Source of the DNA: Rodentibacter myodis
Lineage (GTDB): Bacteria; Pseudomonadota; Gammaproteobacteria; Enterobacterales; Pasteurellaceae
DNA: 64,000 nt
Direction: 5' to 3'
Assembly: GCF_001999305.1 (NCBI RefSeq)
Contig: NZ_MLHQ01000014.1
Coordinates: 30,460 to 94,459, forward strand
The notes under the pieces are model-generated. The model searched no databases and had not been told where the DNA came from. It was given only the letters and a program-made list of their open reading frames with translations. Positions within the stretch are counted from its first letter, which is position 1. Each line of letters starts with the position of its first letter. A program made the position numbers and the translations under genes. Shown here in pieces: positions 46,682-55,464 of this stretch.

Positions 46682-47503
46682 CTATTCCTGATATAATAAT
46701 GCAGGACCTTGGCTTTCTGGCTCCAGGCCTTTCGTTATATCTGAATTTACCAGACCTGAAACAACGATTTCTACGCGACGGTTGGGCGCCAAACAGTCTT
46801 TAAGAGCTTGTCCGGAACCATTACAAGCCTTCACCTGATGTGCTTCCCCGTATCCTTTAGCAAAAATTGGTACAGTAATACCATTTGTTTCCAAACGTTT
46901 TTTTACTTGTTCTGCCCGTTTTTGGGATAAATTCAGGTTATACGCTGTTGAACCTAGTCGATCGGTAAAACCACTCACTTTGATTTCTTTGATTTCGGTT
47001 CCTTTTTCATTGAGTTGTTCTGCTAACAGATCAACGGAATGTTTACCTTGTTTTGTTAGTGTGGCTTTATCAAATTCAAATAAATACTCACTACTTAAAG
47101 TAACCGCAAACTTACTATTACAACCGCTCGGATTCCACAGGAAAGTTTGTGCGTTCATTTGTTTATCAAATAAGATTTTATATTGACATACTTTATGTTC
47201 ACCATCTTCCCGATAGTTAAACACATAATCCCATTCACGCACTCCCCACAATCCTTCGGAAAAGTGAGGGCGACCGAGTAAATTATAAATCTGATCTTTA
47301 TTCATACCGGCTTCAACCATACGTAAGTTTTGCCAGTTAGGCCAAGAACCGAATTGACTACCACTGTGATTAAAACTGGAATCCTCAATCTTAGGCCAAA
47401 CGACTTCTTCCGCCGTACCTTGAACCGTCACTTTACTTAAATTTCCGCAAGCCGTTAAGCCCATTACTGAAGAAAACAAGAACAGTGCGGATAAATGTTT
47501 CAT
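46682..47503 (-). CDS. TpgA-like lipoprotein with BamE-like and OmpA-like domains
   Basis: Predicted lipoprotein of 273 residues (lipobox LTAC, Cys19, in MKHLSALFLFSSVMGLTACG). An SmpA/OmlA (BamE-like) segment (about residues 50-130, MVEAGMNKDQIYNLLGRPHFS) is followed by an OmpA-C peptidoglycan-binding domain (about 140-255; FTDRLGSTAYNLNLSQKRAE, NRRVEIVV). This architecture is that of TpgA, the partner of the Acinetobacter trimeric autotransporter AtaA, which anchors the fibre to peptidoglycan. The gene follows the trimeric autotransporter by 16 bp. An upstream ATG overlapping that gene's end is possible, but the later one gives a clean lipoprotein signal. Role is by analogy. Confidence 0.85.
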   Translation of the reverse strand: MKHLSALFLFSSVMGLTACGNLSKVTVQGTAEEVVWPKIEDSSFNHSGSQFGSWPNWQNLRMVEAGMNKDQIYNLLGRPHFSEGLWGVREWDYVFNYREDGEHKVCQYKILFDKQMNAQTFLWNPSGCNSKFAVTLSSEYLFEFDKATLTKQGKHSVDLLAEQLNEKGTEIKEIKVSGFTDRLGSTAYNLNLSQKRAEQVKKRLETNGITVPIFAKGYGEAHQVKACNGSGQALKDCLAPNRRVEIVVSGLVNSDITKGLEPESQGPALLYQE

Positions 47504-47519
47504 TGTTTCTTTTAGTTGT

Positions 47520-50500
47520 TTACCATTCATAACCAGCTCCTGAACCAACAATAGCATTGCCTCTCGTATCAATACTTCCTGATAATGAAACAGTCCAATG
47601 ACCGTTATCAGATGCACGAGAATACTTCACTGCAGTCGCAGACTCGCCACGGTAAGTTGCTGCACCGATTGCTAACATTGATTTACCGTTAAATCTCACT
47701 TGTGGTGTGGAAGCAATCGCTGCACTGCCTGCAATACCTGCTCGTAAATGACGATCTACCCGATGTACTTTACTATCTAATTTGTTGATCATTTTAATGC
47801 TGTTATTATTTGCCGCTTTTAATTGTGCAACATTAACTGCATCAGTATCATCTACGCCCTGTGCTACATTTTTAATCTTCTGGTTATTCGCATTTATACC
47901 ATCTTGATTAATATAGGTTTTATTACCGACCTTATATTCACTTGATGTAATGCTGTTTACACTAAGATCATCTGCAGTGGCTACATTATAAATCGTCTGA
48001 CCGTTCGCTCCTTTTGAGCTGGTGACTTTGATGTTTTTACCTGCTGTTACTTCTTCGCGTGATGCTAAAAGCGCTTCATGAACAGTATTTTTACCGGTAT
48101 TGCCTAAATTATTAGTAACGACCCGACCATTTTGTACTGAAGTAGAACCGCCTAACGCTTTTGCAGTGCTATCTGCAACATTATGAAGTTGAGCGCCATT
48201 TACGCCGTCAGTAGAGCTATTCGAAATCTCACCTGCTGCAACATTGGTAATTTTATTACCACCGTTATTTAGTCCAGTTTTTGACAACACGGTATTGCCC
48301 GCAGTTACGGAATTCACATCAAGGTCATTCGCAGTTGCTACTTCATAAACGGATTGACCGTTAGCACCTTTTGTTTTGGTGACCTTGATATTTTTCCCTT
48401 CTTTCACTTCTGTTTTAGCAGCTTTTATATTTTTGTTAAGTTCATTCTTCACTTGGTAGATCTGAGAACCGTTGATGGCATCTTTTGATGTTTCGCTGAT
48501 CTCACCGTCTTTCACGTTAGTGATTTTTTGACTGTTGGCGTTAATGCCATCTTTACTAATATAGGTTTTATCACCAACCTTATATTGATTTGAGGTTACG
48601 GAATTTACATTAAGATCGTCTTCAGTCGCAACTTCATAAATGGCTTGACCATTATTACCTTTTGTTTCGGTGATCTTAATATTTTTCCCTTGTTTCACTT
48701 CTGTTTTAGCGGCATTGACATTTTTATTAATGTCATTTTTCACTTGATAAAGTTGTGAACCATTAATCGCATCTTTTGATGTTTCACTGATCTCACCATT
48801 CGTCACATTAGTGATTTTTTGATTATTGGCGTTAATGCCGTCTTTGTTAATATAGGTTTTATTACCAACCTTATATTCATTTGACGTTACGGAATTCACA
48901 TTAAGATCGTCTGTGGTCGAAACCTCATAAATGGATTGACCATCCTTACCTTTTGTTTCGGTGACCTTAATATTTTTCCCTTGTTTCACCTCAGTTTTAG
49001 CGGCATTGACATTTTTATTGATGTCATTCTTCACTTGATAAAGTTGAGAACCATTAATGGCATCTTTCGATATTTCACTGATCTCACCATTCGTCACATT
49101 AGTGATTTTTTGATCATTGGCATTAATCCCATCTTTGTTAATGTAAGTTTTATCTCCAACTTTGTATTTATTTGAGGTTACAGAGCTTACATCTAAATCA
49201 TCTGCCACAGATAAATGATAATTTTTCGTTCCGTTTGCATTATCCGTTGCTTTCAAGTCAAGATTTTTTCCTGCCGTTACGGTGTTTTGGGTGTTTTTAT
49301 CATTTTCTTTAACAAATTTGATGGCATCGTGAACATTATCTTTGCCTGTATCGCCAATATTTGTCATTGATAGCGTACCGTTAGCATTTACTGTCGAATT
49401 GCCACCCAGTATCTTTTTAGTGCTTTGAGCCACATTATCAAGAACCGCGTTGGTTGCATATAATTGGCTGCCGTTGATTGCATCTGTCGAGGATTTTGTA
49501 ATACGCCCAGCGGAAACATTTTGAATTTGGCGGGTATTATTTTCACCTGCCCCGACAGATACTGTCGCACCGTTCGATTTATTACCTGCGAAACCACCGT
49601 AAGTCAAATTACCCACAGTTGCGTTATCGGTATCAACTGCGTCACCGGTTTGAGATGAAGCACCTAGTGCAACAGAGTTTGCATGCGTTGCTTTAGCGTG
49701 TGCTCCTATGGCAGTGGCTAAATTAGCCGAGGCGTTAGATAATCCACCGATGGCAGTAGTAAATTGAACATCTGTATGATTATATGTTCCAGATCTAGAA
49801 CCGGATCCCAGTGCTATACCATAGAGGGAATAAACCTGAGAATCATAACCGTGAGCAACGCCACCTACTGCATTAATTGCTTTTGAGCCTTGTCCTATTA
49901 CAGTTGACTGTTTGCTCGCATGATTAACTTGCGCTTTATTACCAATCGCGATCGCCCCGCAATCTTCCGTACCGCCTAAATTTGCGCACCAATCAACTAA
50001 TGCTTCCTTACCGATTGCGATACTATTTGCTCCTGAAGCGCGAGCGCTGTGTCCAAGTGCAGTTGCCCCTACGCCGTTTGCAGTACTATCATAACCAACG
50101 GTGGTTGAATGTTCATAAGCTAAAGATTTTGCACCGATTGCCACAGCTTGTCCTGAAGATACCGATTCGCTTTTACCATTTTGAAATTTCAGCTCTGACG
50201 GTGTTGTATTGGCATCTTTACCGATAGTGACACTGTCTTTTGCGCCTAGCGAGCCGTAACCAATGGAGATTGCATTTTCACCAAAAGCATCTGCGGCATG
50301 ACCTGCGGCGAATGTATTATTGCCGGAGGCTTTTGTTATACGCCCAATGGCAGCTGAATTCGCGCCGATCGCTTTAGTGCCATTACCGATACTTACAGCG
50401 CTTTCATTTGAGGCTAATGTATTATTGCCGATAGCAATGGATGCTTTGCCGGAAGCATTATTATTGGCACCGATTGCCAATGAATCATTTTCTGAAACGG

Positions 50501-51032
50501 TATTTTTTACCCCAACGGCAACAGTGTTGGCTTTTGTTACGTTATTTTCGTGTCCTATCGCGGTGACTTGAGAAGCGGTGACCTTATTACCGGAACCAAA
50601 AATATTACTTGAATTAATTGATATAGTGGCATTAACATCACCAAGATTATTATTTACGCCAAAAGAAGAGGATTGATTACCATTAACCCGATTATTATCA
50701 CCAAAAGCCTGAGCTTGCTCGCCCTTTGCGGTGTTTCCATCACCGAAAGCATTCGCATCCTTTCCGTCAACTTCATTTTGATTACCAACTGCAGATGAAG
50801 ATCCTTTTTTTGATTTGATAGTATTATCTTGACCTACAACAAAGCTACCCGGGCCATCTACTTGGGTTATTTCAGCGGAGTTTGTAAAATTTCCGTTACC
50901 GATTTCTTGGGGAGGATTTACAATGAAGGCTTTTTGTGGTGCTTCTGCAGCTTGAACCGAACTTAGCGATAAGGCTGGGAAACAAAGGAGTAATAAACGA
51001 CGTTTTTGTTGAGATAAGTTATTAATAAACAT
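47520..51032 (-). CDS. Trimeric autotransporter adhesin (YadA/Hia-like)
   Basis: Surface adhesin of 1,170 residues. After a signal peptide (about residues 1-29, ending SSVQA) comes a long YadA-type head of 14-16-residue repeats with SxAIGxxxxA patterns (SLAIGANNNASGKASIAIG, NSAAIGRITKASG). Then come neck and stalk segments with DAINGSQLY and DGVNGAQLH, including three near-identical 97-residue units (48332-49204). The C-terminal YadA anchor covers about residues 1095-1170 (SMLAIGAATYRGESATAVKYS, ending GAGYEW). Function is adhesion and possibly autoaggregation; the receptor is unknown. It is followed by a TpgA-like gene. The 502-bp region upstream faces a Mu-type regulator gene. Confidence 0.93.
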   Translation of the reverse strand: MFINNLSQQKRRLLLLCFPALSLSSVQAAEAPQKAFIVNPPQEIGNGNFTNSAEITQVDGPGSFVVGQDNTIKSKKGSSSAVGNQNEVDGKDANAFGDGNTAKGEQAQAFGDNNRVNGNQSSSFGVNNNLGDVNATISINSSNIFGSGNKVTASQVTAIGHENNVTKANTVAVGVKNTVSENDSLAIGANNNASGKASIAIGNNTLASNESAVSIGNGTKAIGANSAAIGRITKASGNNTFAAGHAADAFGENAISIGYGSLGAKDSVTIGKDANTTPSELKFQNGKSESVSSGQAVAIGAKSLAYEHSTTVGYDSTANGVGATALGHSARASGANSIAIGKEALVDWCANLGGTEDCGAIAIGNKAQVNHASKQSTVIGQGSKAINAVGGVAHGYDSQVYSLYGIALGSGSRSGTYNHTDVQFTTAIGGLSNASANLATAIGAHAKATHANSVALGASSQTGDAVDTDNATVGNLTYGGFAGNKSNGATVSVGAGENNTRQIQNVSAGRITKSSTDAINGSQLYATNAVLDNVAQSTKKILGGNSTVNANGTLSMTNIGDTGKDNVHDAIKFVKENDKNTQNTVTAGKNLDLKATDNANGTKNYHLSVADDLDVSSVTSNKYKVGDKTYINKDGINANDQKITNVTNGEISEISKDAINGSQLYQVKNDINKNVNAAKTEVKQGKNIKVTETKGKDGQSIYEVSTTDDLNVNSVTSNEYKVGNKTYINKDGINANNQKITNVTNGEISETSKDAINGSQLYQVKNDINKNVNAAKTEVKQGKNIKITETKGNNGQAIYEVATEDDLNVNSVTSNQYKVGDKTYISKDGINANSQKITNVKDGEISETSKDAINGSQIYQVKNELNKNIKAAKTEVKEGKNIKVTKTKGANGQSVYEVATANDLDVNSVTAGNTVLSKTGLNNGGNKITNVAAGEISNSSTDGVNGAQLHNVADSTAKALGGSTSVQNGRVVTNNLGNTGKNTVHEALLASREEVTAGKNIKVTSSKGANGQTIYNVATADDLSVNSITSSEYKVGNKTYINQDGINANNQKIKNVAQGVDDTDAVNVAQLKAANNNSIKMINKLDSKVHRVDRHLRAGIAGSAAIASTPQVRFNGKSMLAIGAATYRGESATAVKYSRASDNGHWTVSLSGSIDTRGNAIVGSGAGYEW
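48332..49204 (-). repeat. Three tandem 291-bp stalk repeats within the adhesin gene
   Basis: Equivalent bases recur at 48464, 48755 and 49046, giving a period of 291 bp (97 codons). Each unit encodes a segment running DDLNVNSVTSN-YKVG, KTYINKDGINA, KITNVTNGEIS, DAINGSQLYQVKN and TEVKQGKNIK. The units differ by scattered base changes, so they are old enough to have diverged but similar enough for recombination to add or remove stalk length. Confidence 0.85.
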
Positions 51033-51395
51033 AAGTTTTACACTTTTATTAGTTGATAAGCGTAATCATCTTCCAGCATAAATAGAAACTACCTTATCTT
51101 TTTTTAGATACATATAGCAGAAAATAGATTTTTACTGCCCACTCAATACACGATATTCACTTTTTAAATCAAGGAATACCGTAAAGGCAGTTACTCACGA
51201 ACAAATAAACACATTGGTAAGCAGGAAATATGCAGAGAATGTAAGAAAATACGTGCTATATTCAAATTACTAACGATAACATATCACACGCCTAAATAAC
51301 GGCAAAAAACAGATAGGCATTCTTTTAATACTACTACACAATATGCTATGCTTACCGCCTCTCGAAAAGTATTTGATTTATCCTGTGAGTAACTG

Positions 51396-51523
51396 AAAGG
51401 AACTATATATCAACTTTAAAAGGAACTCAATAGTTCCTTTCAATAAATTTAATTTTTTTGTATTGCCTTAAATTTACAAAAAATTTAAATTCTCACGAAT
51501 ATAAAAAGAAAATGAGTTCCTTT
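51396..51523. promoter_or_regulatory. Four AAAGGAACT half-sites, two forming a palindrome
   Basis: AAAGGAACT occurs at 51396-51404 and 51419-51427; its reverse complement AGTTCCTTT at 51432-51440 and 51515-51523. The middle two make a perfect 9-4-9 palindrome. The set lies between the divergent trimeric adhesin and the Mu-type DNA-binding protein gene, ending 11 bp before the latter's start. This looks like an operator array. The remaining sequence back to the adhesin start (51033-51395) is AT-rich with nothing recognised. Confidence 0.6.
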
Positions 51524-51534
51524 TTAAGTACTTT

Positions 51535-51996
51535 ATGAAGAACTTTAAAGAATGGTTTTCCGTCAAGGAGTTAATAGATAAGAATTTACCGAATCTTCCT
51601 TCATCCGATAAAGGTATCGTGAAGAAAGCCGATAGAGAAGGATGGGAGAAACGGCAAAGAGCCGGTGTAAAAGGTAAGACATTTGAATATTATGTTGGTG
51701 ATATGCCTGCAGAAGTACAACAGGCTCTAGGAATTGATCTCGCAGACAAACTAAAAAACAATATTTCGATTTCACCGAGAGGTGAGTGTATTGATCGATA
51801 CATTGAATCTGTTAAGCAAGATCTCGATTTAATTAAAAATCTGTGGCACGACCGATATATGTCGGTATCAAAGCAGGCTATTAGTGAAGAGGAATTTGAA
51901 TTGATTAGAAATTATCGCGAATGCCAAAGTGAAATGCAATTCGCTATAAAAGTCTTGGCGAAAACGATGGCATTAAAGAATAATGTTGATGTTTAA
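51535..51996 (+). CDS. Orphan Mu-type HTH DNA-binding protein
   Basis: The 153-residue product begins with a Mu-type winged-helix domain (residues about 4-65: EWFSVKELIDKNLPNLPSS, then KKADREGWEKRQRAG, then FEYYVGDMPAEVQQAL). This is the domain found at the start of MuA transposase and in Mu-like phage repressors. The remaining 85 residues are charged and helical and match nothing I recognise; no DDE transposase domain follows. No other phage gene is nearby. The start has no obvious Shine-Dalgarno sequence. Repeated AAAGGAACT sites directly upstream suggest autoregulation. It may be a domesticated phage regulator; control of the divergent adhesin gene is speculation. Confidence 0.72.
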   Translation: MKNFKEWFSVKELIDKNLPNLPSSDKGIVKKADREGWEKRQRAGVKGKTFEYYVGDMPAEVQQALGIDLADKLKNNISISPRGECIDRYIESVKQDLDLIKNLWHDRYMSVSKQAISEEEFELIRNYRECQSEMQFAIKVLAKTMALKNNVDV

Positions 51997-52057
51997 GGCT
52001 TGGTGGTAGATATCAATTTATCTAGTGACTATCCCCATTCTAGAATATAACGGGCAA

Positions 52058-53273
52058 AAAAGAGCGGTCAAATTTGACCGTAATGCCAGTCAGTTAACCC
52101 ACTGACCGGCTCTTTTTATATGATATTTAAGCGTTTTTTCTCTCACGACTCCCAGATAGTTTCACTTTTTCTTATTAGAAAGTTCACAATGCCCCAACTC
52201 ATCTAAAAGTGATTGGTACGCCTTAGGTGAATTTCCCGGACTTAATAATGATACGCCGGTGAAGTAAGCGATAACAGAAGCACTACATCCGGTAAGCTGA
52301 GGCTATTTTTGGGGAATTCCTTTGCACTTTGTCGCCTCAGTCATTGCCTTTCGGATGAGATTATACGCCCGTAAATTTCCCAAAATCTCTTGCTCGCCCT
52401 CTCTGGCTTTTTATTTTTTAATGTATAAGCTTGTGCCAATAGGTACTGCTTAACTTCTCGGTAACCCAATTCAATTTTCCGGCGATGTCGATAAACTGAA
52501 ACAACTTCGTTCGCCGGATAAGTTGTATTATCAAGAAGAGAGGTAATACATTGAAAATGCTTACCCTTTTCTATTTTTTCTAATCCTAATTCACGTAAGA
52601 TATCGTATTTTACCTCTTTTCGTAAGGGAATAAGCCAATGGCTTTGTGTTGAGGATGTTTGTACCATTGATAATCGCTATTAATGACCTGATGGCTCATT
52701 AAATCCATATAACAAAATCACTTTTACTTGAGAATAAAGCCTTTGTCTGCGATATGTCCGAGCGTCCAAATGTTTGTTCTAAAAATCACTCCGTCTACGG
52801 AAAAGAGATTCAGCCCACACCATTTAGGGTGCCCTTGATAAAAGTAAGGTGAAACTAATTTAAAAAGTCGTTTTAGGCTTTCTGCCCCCAATCATTGTCT
52901 GGCTTGAACAAAGCACTAGGGGGATCACCTGTTTTTTACCGGGGAGGGCTAAATCAAGTTGGTTTACGATACTTCTCAAGGATTATTTGCGATAAAGCCC
53001 GAGCCAATGACCGATTCAAGGAGAAGTCTACGCTTTCTTTTCACTATTGCGATATCACTTTCTTCTAAAGCTTAAGAGACCAATTCATCATCAAGGAAGG
53101 AGCTGAGTTTGTTGAGGGGATAGTGTGAAGAACGGTGAAAAGTTGTTTTGAGGGCTTGTGAGAGTTTCATAGATAATCCGGTATTAAAGTTGATACCAGA
53201 TGATTTAACGATCATTTTCGATCGTCAAGAGAATTAATTGATCTGCATTACGGTTAAATTTGACCGCTCTTTT
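52058..53273 (-). mobile_element. Dead IS4-family insertion sequence
   Basis: A 1,216-bp element bounded by 29-bp inverted repeats that differ at one base. Each end starts AAAAGAGCGGTCAAATTTG and contains an internal palindrome around the AAATTT centre. Inside is a broken IS4-type transposase on the minus strand. Flanks show no clear target duplication. The ends match the 16-bp extended uptake sequence AAGTGCGGTCAAATTT at all but one base (see findings). Confidence 0.8.
52341..53170 (-). pseudogene. IS4-family transposase, multiply broken
   Basis: The N-terminus reads MKLSQALKTTFHRSSHYPLN, then a stop after about 32 codons, followed by ESDIAIVKRKRRLLLESVIG in the same frame, then several further stops and frame changes. 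The C-terminal portion is an open 108-codon stretch with the IS4 Y-(2)-R-(3)-E-(6)-K signature in YRHRRKIELGYREVK. At least three lesions are visible, so no active transposase can be made. The closest IS name cannot be decided by eye. Confidence 0.8.
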
Positions 53274-53913
53274 GTTTTGTAGGACAACGTTATTACTTTT
53301 CGTTACCAAATACCGATGTTTAGATATTTATATAAACTGCCTAATAATGCAATGCTTCTTTTGTCATTGCATTCGCTACCTCCTTTTCGGTTAAGGTTTC
53401 CATTGTTTTATCATAATGATAGTCTTGTACGGTTTTATCTAGAATTTGAATGACAACATCGGTGTTACCTTTTATTAAGGTTTGGATTTGATTAAATTGC
53501 ATTAATGGCATGTACGATCTTTCCATCATGATGATGTATGTGACAGCGTTGATTTTCTTCTCCGGTAGAAAATCACTTATTTTACCTTACTGACTTAGAA
53601 ACAATTTACTATGGGTGATGTACATGACTGAGCGGAAGGTAGGGGGTTACTGTTGCAATACGAATTCTGACTTCTTACATCAAATTTTATACGGTAGCAT
53701 GTCTTATGTTCTGGTATGTTTTTTCGTCATCTTTTGTTTTGTGTGTAAAGTGGCATTAAATAGGTTTGATGAAAGTGAGATATTTACTTCTTCCATTTTT
53801 GTTATTTTGGATCTTTAACAACTTTCACACCTTTAGATTGAAATAAATCGCAATTATTCTATGGTAAGTGTAGGAGGGTTTGCGAACAAAATTAAAGAAA
53901 GGATTGGACTATA
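53274..53913. other. Gap with only weak small frames
   Basis: About 640 bp between the IS4 remnant and the lipoprotein terminator. A 62-codon minus-strand frame (53341-53529, MMERSYMPLMQFNQIQTLIK at its start) has plausible amino acid composition but no ribosome binding site and no recognised family. A plus-strand frame at 53615-53818 is hydrophobic in its middle and equally unsupported. These may be decayed pieces of former genes. No uptake sequence is present. Confidence 0.4.
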
Positions 53914-53945
53914 AAAACTACGGTCAATTGCTTTACCGTAGTTTT
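53914..53945. terminator. Terminator after the iron-locus lipoprotein
   Basis: AAAACTACGGT and ACCGTAGTTTT form an 11-bp perfect stem with a 10-nt loop, with T-runs on both strands. It begins 11 bp beyond the stop of the minus-strand lipoprotein gene. Confidence 0.8.
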
Positions 53946-53956
53946 TTTTATCTAAA

Positions 53957-54550
53957 TTATTTTGCTGCCGGAGCTTGTGTCGGTTGCTCTGCAGGTTGTT
54001 CTGCCGCAGGTGCTTGAACCGGAGCCGGATTGTATTTCGCTTCAATTTGTGCGCCAAGTTGGGCTAATGCTTGCATTTCAGCCTGTAATTTTGTTGCTTT
54101 TTCTGCATAGGCTTTTTGATCTTCTTCGGTTTTCACGTTTAGTTGATCAACCAATAATTCACTGGCAAGGGTTAGCACATCTTTCGTTTTATTTTTTGCT
54201 GCATTGATTAAATCGGATTTAATATCAAGTGCATCTAGGCTTGCAATAGTTGCCTGAACGGTTTTGTTATATTCTTCAACCGCTGTTTTCGCTTTGTTTT
54301 CATCTTTTGCTTCAATGGCAGCAGTTAATTCTTGTTGTAATTTTTGTTGATTTTGCGCTTGAGCCGCACCTTGAGCTTGGTTCCACGCAATTAATTTTTC
54401 ATAATCCGCTTTTTCTTGTGCTTCGGCACTCATTGCCGGCTGCGTTGTTTCAGGTTTTGCCACATCAGCCGTTTTATCGGCAGGTTTATCACAAGCGGTT
54501 AAAAATAAAGCCAATAATGCCGCAGCACTCATTTTGGTAAATTTGTTCAT
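53957..54550 (-). CDS. Small Ala/Glu-rich lipoprotein of unknown function
   Basis: Predicted lipoprotein of 197 residues with a canonical lipobox (LTAC, Cys20) after MNKFTKMSAAALLALF. The middle (about residues 50-165) is a charged, probably coiled-coil helical region rich in Lys, Glu, Ala and Gln. The C-terminal 25 residues are a Pro/Ala-rich repeat (QAPAAEQPAEQPTQAPAAK), like a flexible or wall-spanning tail. I do not recognise the family. It lies 104 bp downstream of the cytochrome gene on the same strand. It could be the last gene of the iron locus or a separate unit; a ribosome binding site (AAAGGAT) precedes it. Confidence 0.65.
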   Translation of the reverse strand: MNKFTKMSAAALLALFLTACDKPADKTADVAKPETTQPAMSAEAQEKADYEKLIAWNQAQGAAQAQNQQKLQQELTAAIEAKDENKAKTAVEEYNKTVQATIASLDALDIKSDLINAAKNKTKDVLTLASELLVDQLNVKTEEDQKAYAEKATKLQAEMQALAQLGAQIEAKYNPAPVQAPAAEQPAEQPTQAPAAK

Positions 54551-54654
54551 AAATAATCCTTTAAAGTTAAAATAAAGAAATGTTTCTTGGCGGTAAATGC
54601 CAAGCTCCTTTGAGACCGCATATTTTGGGATTAGTTTAAAAAAATTTCAAGAAA

Positions 54655-54972
54655 TTATTTTAATGTAGCGATAAATTCGGCTAAAGATTGAATATCTTCC
54701 TCACTCAAACGCTGTTTTGCCGGATTGCCTGCCCCGATAATCTCACCTTTTTTACGTGCTAAAAGTGCGGTCGAAATTTCTGTCGGTTTTAATTGATTGA
54801 TGATTTTAGATTCGCCTATTGCCGCCTTCTCCCCCTGTTTTCCGTGGCAAGTGGCACAAGAACGTTTATAAATTTTTTCGGCTTTGGCAAAATCCGGATT
54901 GGCAGGCGATTGTGCTTGTGCCAAAAAAGTCACGCTACAAAGTGTGGCAATCAGTAAATAAAGTCGTTTCAT
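54655..54972 (-). CDS. Monohaem c-type cytochrome
   Basis: Periplasmic class I cytochrome c of 105 residues. Signal peptide MKRLYLLIATLCSVTFLAQA; haem-binding motif CATCH at residues 39-43; a Met for the sixth ligand is not evident after the motif. The C-terminal LSEEDIQSLAEFIATLK is the usual final helix. It starts 9 bp after the thioredoxin-like gene and so appears to be part of the iron locus. It could pass electrons for Fe(III)/Fe(II) interconversion before transport. Most P19 loci I recall end with thioredoxins, so this gene is a distinctive addition. Confidence 0.88.
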   Translation of the reverse strand: MKRLYLLIATLCSVTFLAQAQSPANPDFAKAEKIYKRSCATCHGKQGEKAAIGESKIINQLKPTEISTALLARKKGEIIGAGNPAKQRLSEEDIQSLAEFIATLK

Positions 54973-54981
54973 TGTTAATCC

Positions 54982-55464
54982 TTAATTTTTAAATAATTTA
55001 TCCAATTCTTCCGGTGGAATTTTTCCTTCAAATTTTGCCAAAATGTCGCCTTTTTCATCAATAATAAACGAAGTAGGCGTGCCGGCTAACTGATAACGTT
55101 CAGCGGTGATTTTCATTTGATCTTTCACGACAGATTGGGTTAATTGGTGTTTGGCAACAACGGCTTTGGTGTCCATTTCTTCGCCATCCACATTGATGGC
55201 AATAAGTTGAACTTTATTCGGATATTCCGCTGCCAACTTTTCAAATGCTTTCAGTTCCATCATACAATGGCCGCAGGTTTCCGACCAGAATGTGAGCAAC
55301 CTTGTGCCTTGCCAATCTTTTAAATTCACCTGCTTCCCTTGTAAGTCATAGGCGGCAAGTTCCGGTGCGGGATTGCCAAGGCTGGCGGTTTCCTCTTTGC
55401 AAGAAACCGTGCCAAAAATGACCGCACTTAATAGTAACGATTTAAAGAATAAATTAACGTTCAT
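54982..55464 (-). CDS. TlpA-like thioredoxin lipoprotein
   Basis: Periplasm-facing thiol-disulfide oxidoreductase, 160 residues. Lipobox cysteine at residue 22 (FGTVSC), active site CGHC at 64-67 in FWSETCGHCMMELKAF, and the cis-proline loop GTPTSFII. Its start overlaps the ATPase stop by 11 bp, tying it to the locus. Campylobacter P19 clusters also end with TlpA/thioredoxin genes. A likely role is keeping cysteines of the DUF2318 membrane protein or the cytochrome reduced. An uptake sequence at 55430 is inside the signal region. Confidence 0.9.
   Translation of the reverse strand: MNVNLFFKSLLLSAVIFGTVSCKEETASLGNPAPELAAYDLQGKQVNLKDWQGTRLLTFWSETCGHCMMELKAFEKLAAEYPNKVQLIAINVDGEEMDTKAVVAKHQLTQSVVKDQMKITAERYQLAGTPTSFIIDEKGDILAKFEGKIPPEELDKLFKN

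Noticed and set aside
48332..49204. CRISPR-like or satellite repeat
   Set aside because: The period is 291 bp and in frame within the adhesin stalk; units are coding and diverged.
51535..51996. Start of a Mu-like prophage
   Set aside because: Only the DNA-binding domain is Mu-like; no transposase, MuB or structural genes follow.
53615..53818. 67-codon plus-strand frame
   Set aside because: Low-complexity hydrophobic content, no convincing ribosome binding site and no family.
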